Source: Nonomuraea rubra
Lineage (GTDB): Bacteria; Actinomycetota; Actinomycetes; Streptosporangiales; Streptosporangiaceae
DNA length: 64,000 nt
NCBI RefSeq assembly: GCF_014207985.1
Contig: NZ_JACHMI010000001.1
Location: 3,579,001-3,643,000, forward strand
Reading direction: 5' to 3'
Shown: positions 17,585-25,569 of the stretch, in pieces
How positions within the stretch are numbered: position 1 is the stretch's first letter
Layout of the letters: each line of letters starts with the position of its first letter
The notes under the pieces: model-generated
What the model was told of the DNA's origin: nothing
What the model saw: only the letters and a program-made list of their open reading frames with translations
The model's database searches: none
Made by a program: the position numbers and the translations under genes

Positions 17585-18661
17585 GTGAAAATACCTGTAG
17601 AAGCAAGTACCGTCCCACCGTCCCCGGACGCCGCGAGGGAGGACGCGGCGCTGGCCCTGCTCTGGAACGCCGTGCACGCCCCCGGCGGCCGGGCGCCGTT
17701 CTGCCGCCGGTGCGCGGCGCACCGCTCGTTCCACCGGGTCTCGCGGCGGCGCGCGTACGCGTGCGACAGCTGCGGCGCGCACGTCTACCCCGCCTCGACC
17801 ACGCCGTTCGCCGGCTCTCCCGTGCCGATCGCGGCCTGGCTCGACGCCGTCGTGATCGTGCTGGACTCCCCGGGCAGGGCCCGCCCGAACCGGGTGGCGG
17901 GGGCGCTGGGCGTCGACTACCGGCGCGCCTGGCGGATGACGCGGCGCATCGACGAGGTGCTCCAGGCGGGCGGCGACGACGCCGGGCTGCTGCGCCGGCT
18001 GGCGGGCCTGTGGCAGGAGCAGGGCCACACCCGGCCGGAACGGGCCCCGGACCCGGGCAGCCCGGAGGACCGCATCCGGATCGCCGCGTGCCGGCTCATG
18101 GCCGAGCGTGGCATCGAGGCGACCCGCATCGCCGACATCGCCCGCGAGGCCGGGGTGTCGAACGCCAGCATCCACTATTACTTCAGGAGCAAGGACGAGG
18201 CGCTGCTGTCGGCCTTCCGCTGGGCGGGCGACCAGCTGCACGTGACCCTGCAGCGCCTGCTCGGCGAGAACGTGAGCGCCGTCGGCCAGCTTCGCCACCT
18301 GCTGGAGCTCAGCATCCCCGGTGATCAGGGAACCTTCGAGGAGTACCTGCTGTGGCTGGAGGTGTGGGCGCGGGTCAGGCGCCACTCGGCCTTCCTCGAC
18401 GAGTGCGTCCGCATGTCGCGCAGGTGGGCCGACGCGGTGCTCGGCGTGTTCACCGCGGGCGTGCGGGACGGCACGTTCACGCCCGTCGCGCCGCTCACCG
18501 AGGTGTGCGAGCGCTACGTCGCCATCGCCGAGAGCCTGGCCGTGCGCAACACCCTCGGCTACAGCGACATGTCCGGGGAGACGGCACGGCGGCTGCTCGC
18601 CCGCTTCACGGCCGAGCAGCTCGGGGTGCCGGCCGCGCTGCTCGAACCCGGCCCGCGCTGA
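17585..18661 (+). CDS. Transposase-type zinc ribbon fused to TetR regulator
   Basis: About 358 residues from GTG 17585, with GGAG 10 nt upstream (an in-frame TTG at 17561 is also possible). Residues about 36-125 look like the N-terminal zinc ribbon and helical segment of IS1595-type transposases: C40xxC43 and C60xxC63, then STTPFAGSPVPIAAWLDAVV and RVAGALGVDYRRAWRMTRRI. Residues about 163-208 are a TetR HTH (IADIAREAGVSNASIHYYFRSK), with a TetR ligand domain to the end. There is no transposase catalytic core. It looks like a captured transposase DNA-binding module added to a TetR protein, divergent from the PrpD operon and upstream of the deacylase, both likely targets. Confidence 0.85.
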   Translation: MKIPVEASTVPPSPDAAREDAALALLWNAVHAPGGRAPFCRRCAAHRSFHRVSRRRAYACDSCGAHVYPASTTPFAGSPVPIAAWLDAVVIVLDSPGRARPNRVAGALGVDYRRAWRMTRRIDEVLQAGGDDAGLLRRLAGLWQEQGHTRPERAPDPGSPEDRIRIAACRLMAERGIEATRIADIAREAGVSNASIHYYFRSKDEALLSAFRWAGDQLHVTLQRLLGENVSAVGQLRHLLELSIPGDQGTFEEYLLWLEVWARVRRHSAFLDECVRMSRRWADAVLGVFTAGVRDGTFTPVAPLTEVCERYVAIAESLAVRNTLGYSDMSGETARRLLARFTAEQLGVPAALLEPGPR

Positions 18662-18798
18662 ATCGCCGTACTTGGCCCAGCCGTCATTTTCCCGCCGACG
18701 AATACGACTTCACGCGCGGCGCATTACTTTCCTTGACACCGCCACGCCGCCGTGCCGACAATCCTGCAATTACCCGGAGGACACGGAACGGAACTCGC

Positions 18799-20412
18799 AT
18801 GCCTGATTCACGCCGCGGCGCGGCGGACGTCGTCGTGCTCGACGCCTCGGTGCTCACCATGGACCCGGAGCTGCCGCACGCGGCGGCGCTGGCGATCACC
18901 GGCGGCAGGATCAGCCACGTCGGAGCCAGGAACGAGGTGGCCGGGCTGATCGGCCCCGGCACCGACGTGATCGAGGCGGGCGGGCGCGTCGCGTGCCCCG
19001 GATTCGTCGACATTCACACGCACACCGATCTCGACCTTTTCCGCGACCCGGCACACCTGCTTTTCAAGAATTACCTCATGCAGGGGATAACCACGGTTCT
19101 GGCCGGCAACTGCGGAATGGCGGAGATGGCGCCCGGCGAGCTCCTCGCCCGGCTCGACGCGCGGCCTCCCGCGGTCAATTTCGGCACCCTCGCCGGGCAC
19201 GGATACGTACGCGACGCCTGCGGGATCCCGGCCGGCCTCGAAGAGCTCTCCGACGCGCAGATCGAGGCCATGCGGGCCGTGCTCGCCAAGGCGATGGCGG
19301 ACGGCGCGTTCGGCATGTCGACCGGGCTCGAGTACATCCCCGGACTGTCCTCCCGCACGGCGGAGCTGATCGCCTGCGCCAGGGTCGTGGCCGAGCACGG
19401 CGGCTTCTACGCCAGCCACATGCGCAGCGAGGGCGACCACCTGCTCGCCGCCGTCGAGGAGGGCATCAGGATCGGCCGCGACTCGGGCGCGCGCGTCCAG
19501 CTCTCCCACCTCAAGACGGACGGCGCCTGCAACTGGTGGAAGACCGACGCGGTGATCGGCGCCATCGAGGCGGCCCGCGCGGACGGCATCGACGTGGCCG
19601 GGGACCAGTACCCGTACCGGTTCTTCGGCTGGAACCCCTCCATCTTCATCCCCGGCGAGCACCTGGCGGCCGGCAGGCCGACCCTGGTCGGCACCTACCT
19701 GCGCGACCCCGCCCGCCGCCGCCTGATCAAGGACGGCATCGTCGATCGCATCACCCGCTACCACGGCGGGGACGGCGAGCTGGTCGTGGTCTTCGACTGG
19801 ACCGACGAGGCCGGGCAGCGGTGGCAGGGGGCGACGCTGGCGGCGATCCTGACCGCGCGCGGCCTCACCCTCACGCCGGAGGCGCTCGCGGAGCTCATCC
19901 TGGAGATGCTGCCCGACGAGCGGGCCGACGCCGTCATGGGCAGCGACCTCAGCACCAGCGACGACGCCGTCCGCCGCTACCTCTCCCTGCCCTACCTGGC
20001 CGTCTGCACCGACGGGTTCAACCAGCCGTGGCTGGCTCCGTGCCATCCCCGCAGCTACGGCGCCTTCCCCAAGGTGCTGGGCGAGTACGTGCGCGACAAG
20101 CGGGCGCTGCCGCTGGAGACCGCGCTCATGAAGATGACCTCCCTGCCCGCCTCGCTGATGGGGCTGGCGGACCGGGGCGTGCTGCGGGCCGGCCTGCGCG
20201 CCGACGTCGTGCTGTTCGACGAGGCTACCGTGGGGGAGCGGGCGACGTTCGGCACGCCCGCGGCGCCGTCCGGCATCGACTTCGTGCTCGTCAACGGGGT
20301 GGTCGTGGTCGACCGCCGGGCGGGCGGCGACGGGTTCCGCCTCGAGGGCGGCGCGCCGCGCGGCGGCCCGGGCATGGTGCTGCGCCGTCCGGCGCGGGAC
20401 GGGCGTGGCTGA
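18799..20412 (+). CDS. N-acyl-D-amino-acid deacylase (D-aminoacylase)
   Basis: 537 residues of the amidohydrolase superfamily. H73-T-H75 in FVDIHTHTDLDLF is the first metal pair, Cys105 in LAGNCGMAEM is the cysteine typical of D-aminoacylases, SHLK gives the next histidine and CTDGFNQ near residue 400 holds the conserved aspartate. The enzyme would split an N-acyl-D-amino acid or dipeptide-like amide into acid and amine in the cytoplasm. The ATG at 18799 was chosen because family similarity begins there. It lies 137 nt after the zinc-ribbon/TetR gene. Together with the importer and DAO oxidase it suggests use of N-acylated or D-amino acid material as food. Confidence 0.9.
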   Translation: MPDSRRGAADVVVLDASVLTMDPELPHAAALAITGGRISHVGARNEVAGLIGPGTDVIEAGGRVACPGFVDIHTHTDLDLFRDPAHLLFKNYLMQGITTVLAGNCGMAEMAPGELLARLDARPPAVNFGTLAGHGYVRDACGIPAGLEELSDAQIEAMRAVLAKAMADGAFGMSTGLEYIPGLSSRTAELIACARVVAEHGGFYASHMRSEGDHLLAAVEEGIRIGRDSGARVQLSHLKTDGACNWWKTDAVIGAIEAARADGIDVAGDQYPYRFFGWNPSIFIPGEHLAAGRPTLVGTYLRDPARRRLIKDGIVDRITRYHGGDGELVVVFDWTDEAGQRWQGATLAAILTARGLTLTPEALAELILEMLPDERADAVMGSDLSTSDDAVRRYLSLPYLAVCTDGFNQPWLAPCHPRSYGAFPKVLGEYVRDKRALPLETALMKMTSLPASLMGLADRGVLRAGLRADVVLFDEATVGERATFGTPAAPSGIDFVLVNGVVVVDRRAGGDGFRLEGGAPRGGPGMVLRRPARDGRG

Positions 20413-20439
20413 GGCGGCTCGGCCCTCCGGGCTCCCGCT

Positions 20440-20535
20440 CGCCCGGACCAGTACCTTCTCCCGCTACCTGATCGCCCGGACCGGTGCCTTCTCCCGCTAC
20501 CTGATCGCCCGGACCGGTGCCTTCTCCCGCTACCC
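20440..20535. repeat. 33-bp tandem repeat, about 2.9 copies
   Basis: Unit CGCCCGGACC plus 23 bases, at 20440-20472, 20473-20505 and from 20506 to about 20535. Copies 2 and 3 match over the shared length; copy 1 differs at two positions (AGTACC for GGTGCC). It fills the gap between the convergent deacylase and beta-lactamase-like genes and reaches the stop codon of the latter. Confidence 0.9.
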
Positions 20536-21540
20536 GCTGCGGCCGGCGAGGTCGGACAGCAGCCGCATCCCCGGCGCGTCGACCGAGCGGGCGTCGGCGC
20601 TGAGGGCGACGACGGCGGCCCGCCGCTCGGGGATCACGGCCAGCAGCGAGCGGTAGCCGCCGGTGCCGCCGTTGTGGAACAACAGCCGCGGCCCTCCCTT
20701 GTCCTGCGCTCTCTCCATCGACAGCCACCCTGGATGGGCGGTGGAGATCTTGCTGATGGGGTGCCCGGTGGCCCGGGTCAGCGCGATGGCGTCGGTGACC
20801 TCTCGCGGGCCGTCCCCGAACGTGGCCTTGGCCAGCCGCAGCAGATCGGACACCGTGGAGTGCAGCCCGCCCGCCCCGGCCAGGGCGGCCAGCCGCCAGC
20901 CCGGGCGGGGCCGGCCGAAGCGGGAGTGCCCGGGCGCCAGCCGCCCGGCGCGCTCGCCGTCGAGCACCACCCGCGTGTCCTCCAGCCCGAGCGGGCGGCA
21001 GATCTCCCGCTGCACCAGCTCGTCGTAGTCCAGCCCGGCGTGCCGCGCCAGGGCCAGGCCGAGGAGTCCCGCGCCGAGGTTGGAGTAGCGGAACCGGCTT
21101 CCCGGAACGGAACGCAGCCGCGTGCGTGCCAGCCCGTTCAGCAGGATCTCCTCGGTGCAGCCGGCGTAGGGGTCGGCGGAGAACAGGCCCCGCGGCATCA
21201 GCCCCTTGGGCAGCCTCGGCAGGCCCGAGGTGTGGCAGGCGAGGTGTTCGAGCTCGATCTGCCTGCCGTCGAGCTGCGGCACGGCGGCGCCGGACGGCAG
21301 CAGTTCGCTCATGGGCTGGCCCAGGGCGACCTCGCCGCGCCCGGCCAGCCTGGCCAGCGTCAGCGCGGTGAACGTCTTGCTGATCGAGCCGATCTCGAAC
21401 AGGGCGCGCGGGTCCGCCCCGTGCGTCGCGCTCTCCTCGCCGCGGATCGCGCCGACCGCGACGGCACCCCGCCGCCGGGCGGCCAGCTCCTCGGCGGTAC
21501 GGCGGACGAGCTCGTCCAGGGGCGCGGTCTGGCCGGTCAC
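20530..21540 (-). CDS. Class C beta-lactamase-like serine hydrolase (S12 family)
   Basis: 336 residues. The nucleophile motif is S-I-S-K (EIGSISKTF, near residue 52), the second is YSN (FRYSNLGAG) and the third is HNGGTGG in place of KTG. These mark the serine beta-lactamase, D-aminopeptidase and esterase family. There is no signal peptide, so it is probably an intracellular esterase or peptidase and not a secreted lactamase. The GTG start at 21540 sits directly against an inverted repeat that overlaps a TTGACA promoter, implying a leaderless mRNA under repressor control. Confidence 0.88.
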   Translation of the reverse strand: MTGQTAPLDELVRRTAEELAARRRGAVAVGAIRGEESATHGADPRALFEIGSISKTFTALTLARLAGRGEVALGQPMSELLPSGAAVPQLDGRQIELEHLACHTSGLPRLPKGLMPRGLFSADPYAGCTEEILLNGLARTRLRSVPGSRFRYSNLGAGLLGLALARHAGLDYDELVQREICRPLGLEDTRVVLDGERAGRLAPGHSRFGRPRPGWRLAALAGAGGLHSTVSDLLRLAKATFGDGPREVTDAIALTRATGHPISKISTAHPGWLSMERAQDKGGPRLLFHNGGTGGYRSLLAVIPERRAAVVALSADARSVDAPGMRLLSDLAGRSG

Positions 21541-21577
21541 GGCGTCAATGTTGGTTGACGCCGGCTCGGCCTGTCAA
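21541..21577 (-). promoter_or_regulatory. Promoter with operator over the -10 of the S12 hydrolase gene
   Basis: GGCGTCAA, six bases, TTGACGCC (21541-21562) has perfect 8-bp arms. On the minus strand TTGACA (21577-21572) and CAACAT (21553-21548) are 18 bases apart, so the -10 lies inside the inverted repeat. Transcription would start near 21541, at the GTG itself. Confidence 0.6.
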
Positions 21578-21602
21578 CCCGAAGGCCGCGCTGGAACGGG
21601 GA

Positions 21603-22505
21603 TCAGCGGGCGCCGAAGTCCTGCGTCCAGTAGATCTGCCCCTTGGAGTCCTTGACCGCGCCCACGCCGATGTGGGTGTAGGTGCAGTTCATGATGTTCT
21701 CCCGGTGACCCGCGCTGTTCATCCAGTCGCGGACCACCTGGGCCGCCGACCGCTGCCCCATCGCGATGTTCTCGGCCCACGCCGAGCCGGAGAAGCCGGT
21801 CGCGCGGATGCGGTCGGTCATGTCGCGGCCGTCCTGCGAGTCGTGGTCGAAGTAGTCGTTCTTGGCCATGTCGGCCGAGTGCCCGACCGCCGCCCTGCGC
21901 AGCCTCGCGTCGTGGCTGAGCGGGTCGCAGCCGCCCTTGGCGCGTTCGGCGTTGGTCAGGCGGACGACCTGGTTCTCCAGTGAGGTGCCGACGGACGTCA
22001 CCGGCGCCTTCGTCTCGCGCGTCGACGGAGCGGGGGCGGGGGTGCGGGTCGGCGTGGGGGTGGGGGTGGCGCAGGTCAGGCGGACGGCCTTGGAGGTGGC
22101 GGTGCCGTTCCGGTAGTCGGTGGCGACCGCGTAGTAGGTGCCCGGCACGCAGGCCATCTTCAGGGTGAGGCGGTCCTTCTTGGCCGAACCGCTCTTGACC
22201 ACCCGATCTTCGCCGGGCACGGCGCGCTTGAGCCGGATGCGCAGCAGTGCGGGCTGCTCGCAGTCGCGGCGGGCGGCCGAGGCCTGGATGGTCAGCGCGG
22301 TGATGGCGGGCTTGCCCACGCTGACGTGGCAGTCGTCCGACTCGGGGGACGGCTCGGGCGTCGGCTCGCCGGTCGGCGTCGTGTCCGCCGGCGGCGCGGT
22401 CACCTCGGGCGACGTCGCGGAGGGGCCGCCCAGCGCGCCGCCGGTGGACGGGGCGCAGGCGGCGAGGCCGATCACGGCGGCGAGCAGCCCAAGGGGTTTA
22501 CGCAT
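21603..22505 (-). CDS. CAP/SCP-domain lipoprotein
   Basis: 300 residues. MRKPLGLLAAVIGLAAC is a lipoprotein signal with lipobox LAAC. A Thr/Pro-rich linker leads to a small beta-rich domain (about 55-150), a second TPTPTPTRTPAPAPS linker, and a C-terminal CAP domain (about 175-300) with LTNAERAKGGCDPL, GHSADMAKNDYFDHDSQDG, AWAENIAMG and HRENIMN. The histidines and glutamates of the CAP cavity are present. It would sit on the outer face of the membrane; bacterial CAP proteins of this kind have no well-settled function. GGAGG lies 7 nt before the ATG. Confidence 0.92.
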   Translation of the reverse strand: MRKPLGLLAAVIGLAACAPSTGGALGGPSATSPEVTAPPADTTPTGEPTPEPSPESDDCHVSVGKPAITALTIQASAARRDCEQPALLRIRLKRAVPGEDRVVKSGSAKKDRLTLKMACVPGTYYAVATDYRNGTATSKAVRLTCATPTPTPTRTPAPAPSTRETKAPVTSVGTSLENQVVRLTNAERAKGGCDPLSHDARLRRAAVGHSADMAKNDYFDHDSQDGRDMTDRIRATGFSGSAWAENIAMGQRSAAQVVRDWMNSAGHRENIMNCTYTHIGVGAVKDSKGQIYWTQDFGAR

Positions 22506-22734
22506 GGAAGTCCTCCAGGATGGAACACGCTGGACCTCCCGCATCTTGCCATGAAGACGGACATTTCGCCCATAGAGCGATAAATAGGTGCACGGCTGGC
22601 CGGGTGTGGAGGTCCTCGTCGTAGCGGCGGACTGAGCGTGGCCGATGCTGCCACGATGCGGGCCGGTTGGCCCGGCGATTGAAGGTCCATCGGGACGAAA
22701 GCGAGGAGATCGGCGGCAAAGTTTACATCGAAAG

Positions 22735-22752
22735 TTCAACGATACCGTTGAA
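22735..22752. promoter_or_regulatory. Inverted repeat before the erythromycin-esterase-like gene
   Basis: TTCAACG, four bases, CGTTGAA: perfect 7-bp arms ending 3 bases before the ATG at 22756. It leaves no clear ribosome site. A repressor bound here would control the downstream gene directly. Confidence 0.7.
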
Positions 22753-22755
22753 GGC

Positions 22756-23931
22756 ATGGACATCAAGGACACGGCCCGGCCGCTCGACGGCGCAGGGGTC
22801 TCGGCCTTCCTGCGCTCGCTGCCCGCGCAGCCGCTGCTGCTCGGCCTGGGCGAGGCCAGGCACTTCGTGGACGAGCTGGGCGAGGCACGCAACGAGCTCT
22901 TCCGGCACCTGGCCGAGCACGAGGGTTACCGGGCGTTCGCCATCGAGAGCGACTGCCTCCTGGGCCTCGTGGTGGACGAGTACGTCACGACGGGTGAGGG
23001 CACCCTCGACGACGTCATGGAACGCGGCTTCAGCCACGGCTTCGGCGCGTTCCCCGCCAACCGCGAGCTCGTCCGCTGGATGCGGGCGTACAACGAGGAG
23101 CACGACGAGCAGCTCCGGTTCTTCGGGTTCGACGGCCCGCTGGAGTACTGGGCGGCGAGCCCGCGCCAGGCGCTCACCGGCCTGTACGACCTCCTCGACG
23201 GCCCACTCCCCGGCGCCGTCGTCACCAGGGAAACCCTCGATGCGCTGCTGGGCGAGGACGAGCAGTGGGCCAACGAGGCCACGGCCATGGATCCGTCCCA
23301 GTCGATCGGCCGGTCCGAGGAGGCCCAGCGGCTGCGGCTGATCGCCGACGACCTGGCGGCGCTGCTCGACACGCAGGCGCCACAGCTCGGCGCGCGGGAC
23401 GCGGAACGGGCGGCACTGTACGCGCGCACCGCCACCGGCCTGCTCCGCTACCACTACTGGATGGCCGACTCGTCCCCGGCGCGGTGGGCCAGGCTGTCGG
23501 CCCTGCGGGACGCGATGATGGCCGCCAACCTGCGTGCCGTCGCCGGTCACGGCCCGGCCCTCGTCTTCGGCAGCAACCTCCACCTGCAGCGGAACAAGAG
23601 CCTCATGGCGTTCGGTGACCAGCGGCTGGAATGGTGGGGCGCGGGGGCGATCGCCGCGGCGCACCTCGGCGACGGGTACGCCTTCCTGGCCTCCGCGTTC
23701 GGCACGGTCGGCGATGACGTCCCCTCTCCGGACACCCTCGAAGGCGCCCTGTCCGAGCTTCCGTGGGACCGTTCCCTCGTCGACCCCCGCGGCCTGGCCG
23801 GGGCCGTCACGGCGCCCGCACCCCGTGTCTCCCGTGATTTCGCCTACTTCCCACTGGACGCTGCCCACCTCGGCCTGATCGACGGCATCGTCTTCCTCGA
23901 CCGGGCCGTCAGGCTGAAGAAGCTCGGCTGA
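22756..23931 (+). CDS. Erythromycin esterase-like protein
   Basis: 391 residues similar to the Ere family: GLGEARHFVDELGEAR near the N-terminus holds the metal- or water-binding Glu33 and His36; FAIESDCLLGLVVDEYV, GFSHGFGAFPANRELVRWMRAYN and FFGFDG follow the family pattern, and VFGSNLHLQRN sits later. Ere enzymes open the macrolide lactone ring, but most actinomycete homologues are of unknown substrate. The ATG at 22756 was chosen from family similarity. An inverted repeat lies just before it, so expression may be induced by a ligand. Confidence 0.88.
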   Translation: MDIKDTARPLDGAGVSAFLRSLPAQPLLLGLGEARHFVDELGEARNELFRHLAEHEGYRAFAIESDCLLGLVVDEYVTTGEGTLDDVMERGFSHGFGAFPANRELVRWMRAYNEEHDEQLRFFGFDGPLEYWAASPRQALTGLYDLLDGPLPGAVVTRETLDALLGEDEQWANEATAMDPSQSIGRSEEAQRLRLIADDLAALLDTQAPQLGARDAERAALYARTATGLLRYHYWMADSSPARWARLSALRDAMMAANLRAVAGHGPALVFGSNLHLQRNKSLMAFGDQRLEWWGAGAIAAAHLGDGYAFLASAFGTVGDDVPSPDTLEGALSELPWDRSLVDPRGLAGAVTAPAPRVSRDFAYFPLDAAHLGLIDGIVFLDRAVRLKKLG

Positions 23932-24086
23932 CGGTTCCCGCCCCACCGGCCCACCAGACCCGCCGGCGCCGCTGGTCGGCGGGCCGGGTCGGCGGGCGTG
24001 GGTTGGCGGGCTGGGCTGGCGGCGCGCGAGGGGCGGGCTAGTGGCGCGCGACGGGCGGGCGAGCGGCGTCATGAAATATCCGGATT

Positions 24087-24602
24087 GTGGATCTCCTGCT
24101 CGTCGCCTCCCAGGTCCTGCTCGGGACAGTGTTCGCCGTCGCCGCCTTCACCAAGCTGCGCAGCCGCGCCGACCTGCGCGCGTTCGCGTCCAGCCTGGTG
24201 GTGGTCCCGGAACGGCTGCGCCTTCCGGCGGCCGCCGGGGTCGCGGCCGGCGAGGCGGCGACGGCGGCGCTCATGGTGGTCCCTCGGATCGGGCTGGTCC
24301 TGGGCGGGATCACGCTCGGCGCGTTCAGCCTGGTGATCGCCGTCGCCGTCCGGAAGGGGGTGCGGGTGTCGTGCCGCTGCTTCGGCCCGTCCGCGGCCCC
24401 GCTCGGCGGGGTGCACCTGGTGCGGAACGCCCTGCTGTTACTGGTCGTGGCGCTGGGCGGGACGGCGCTGGCCTTCCCCGGGGGCCCGCCGGGCGCGGGG
24501 GCGCTGGCGGTGGCGATCCCGGCCGGGCTGGCGGGAGCGGTCGTCCTCATCGCCTTCGACGACATCGCCGGCTTGTTCCTGGACAGAACGGGGAGGGTGT
24601 GA
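24087..24602 (+). CDS. MauE/DoxX-like membrane protein, first gene of peptide operon
   Basis: 171 residues with four membrane helices (about 1-20, 45-65, 68-88, 110-165 in two parts). VSCRCFG puts Cys96 and Cys98 at the end of the second hairpin, as in MauE proteins. MauE is needed with MauD for disulfide formation in methylamine dehydrogenase; no methylamine genes are here. It probably moves electrons across the membrane for oxidative folding of the peptide encoded at 27422. GTG start with no ribosome site seen, so possibly leaderless. Leu118 is encoded by TTA, a rare codon tied to bldA control in related genera. The next gene overlaps by one base. Confidence 0.85.
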   Translation: MDLLLVASQVLLGTVFAVAAFTKLRSRADLRAFASSLVVVPERLRLPAAAGVAAGEAATAALMVVPRIGLVLGGITLGAFSLVIAVAVRKGVRVSCRCFGPSAAPLGGVHLVRNALLLLVVALGGTALAFPGGPPGAGALAVAIPAGLAGAVVLIAFDDIAGLFLDRTGRV

Positions 24603-25114
24603 TGGCGTACCTGGTCACCGCGGTCGTGCTGGTCGCTCTGCTGGGCATGGTGAACCTGCTGCTGACCATCGGGCTGATCCGCCGCCTGCGCAGGGAGAGC
24701 GGGCCGCGGCCGATGCTGGCGGAAGGGCTGGCGCCCGGTGCGGGTGTCCCGCGGTTCGCCGCCATGACGACGAACGGGGAGCCGGTCTCCGAGGAGCTCC
24801 TGGGCGCACCCGCGCTGGTCGGCTTCTTCTCCCCGGGCTGCCAGCCGTGCAAGGAACTGCTCCCGCTCTTCGTGGAACGGGCACGCGGCACGTCGGACGG
24901 CGTGCTCGCCGTGGTCGCCGCCGTCCCCGGCCAGGACGCCACCGCCTACCTCGAACCTCTCGCGCAGGTGGCACGGGTCGTCACGGAGCCGCCCCAGGGG
25001 CCCGTCCAGAGGGCGTTCAAGGTCGGCGCGTTCCCCACGATCATCACGATCGACGCAGGTGGGACGGTCGCGGGCACCGACCACGCCATGCCCGCCGAGG
25101 TCGAGGCGCCGTGA
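24602..25114 (+). CDS. Membrane-anchored thioredoxin-like protein (MauD/TlpA type)
   Basis: 170 residues. One N-terminal membrane helix (about 3-26) anchors a thioredoxin fold with the active site Cys80-Gln-Pro-Cys83 in FFSPGCQPCKELLP and the cis-proline segment VGAFPTIITI. It faces the outside of the membrane and would oxidise or shuffle disulfides there, with the MauE-like protein as redox partner. The ATG overlaps the MauE stop by one base (TGATG), and its own stop overlaps the next start (GTGA). This MauE-MauD order matches the pair used for disulfide formation in methylamine dehydrogenase maturation. Confidence 0.9.
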   Translation: MAYLVTAVVLVALLGMVNLLLTIGLIRRLRRESGPRPMLAEGLAPGAGVPRFAAMTTNGEPVSEELLGAPALVGFFSPGCQPCKELLPLFVERARGTSDGVLAVVAAVPGQDATAYLEPLAQVARVVTEPPQGPVQRAFKVGAFPTIITIDAGGTVAGTDHAMPAEVEAP

Positions 25115-25569
25115 GGCGGGCGTTCCTCGCGGCGGCGTTCGGGCTCGCCGGGCTGGCGCTGCTGGCCGTACGGCTGCGCGCGACGTACCTGGTGGTCCGG
25201 GTCCGCGGCGACAGCATGGCACCGGCGCTGGCGCACGGGGACCGGCTGCTGTCCCGGCGCACGCACCTGGCGGCGCTGCGGAACGGTCAGATCGCCGTCG
25301 TCCTGAGCCCCCGCCCGGACGGGAGCAGGTTCCTGGTCAAGCGGGTCGCCGCCCTGCCGGGCGATCCGGTTCCGGCGGTGGTGCGGGAGGTCGTCGCCGA
25401 CGACGTCGTCCCGGCCGGCAGGTTCGTGCTGATCGGCGACAACGCCGAGGTCAGCTTCGACTCCCGCGAGCACGGCTTCTTCGACGCCGGCGACCTGCGC
25501 GCCGTCACCATCAGGAAGCTGGAGCCGCAGCATGGCCGTCGCCGCCGGGAAGCCGGAGTCGTGGCATGA
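25111..25569 (+). CDS. S26-family signal peptidase-like protease
   Basis: 152 residues. One N-terminal membrane helix, then the catalytic Ser35 in RGDSMAPAL and Lys77 in FLVKRVAALPGD, followed by FVLIGDNAEVSFDSREHGFF of the S26 fold. It is a short type I signal peptidase with the Ser-Lys dyad intact. Placed in an operon with an exporter and a small peptide, it is probably a dedicated leader peptidase. The small peptide has A-D-A just before its first cysteine segment, which suits S26 cleavage. Start GTG overlaps the previous stop and the stop overlaps the ABC start (ATGA). Confidence 0.9.
   Translation: MRRAFLAAAFGLAGLALLAVRLRATYLVVRVRGDSMAPALAHGDRLLSRRTHLAALRNGQIAVVLSPRPDGSRFLVKRVAALPGDPVPAVVREVVADDVVPAGRFVLIGDNAEVSFDSREHGFFDAGDLRAVTIRKLEPQHGRRRREAGVVA

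Noticed and set aside
17585..18000. Fragment of an IS1595-type transposase as an insertion sequence
   Set aside because: No catalytic core, terminal inverted repeats or target duplications are seen, and the segment continues in frame into a TetR protein.
20440..20535. CRISPR array
   Set aside because: Copies are directly joined with no spacers and no cas genes are present.
24087..25114. Methylamine dehydrogenase maturation genes
   Set aside because: MauE- and MauD-like proteins are present but no mau structural subunits or other mau genes; the neighbours are a peptidase, an exporter and a peptide.
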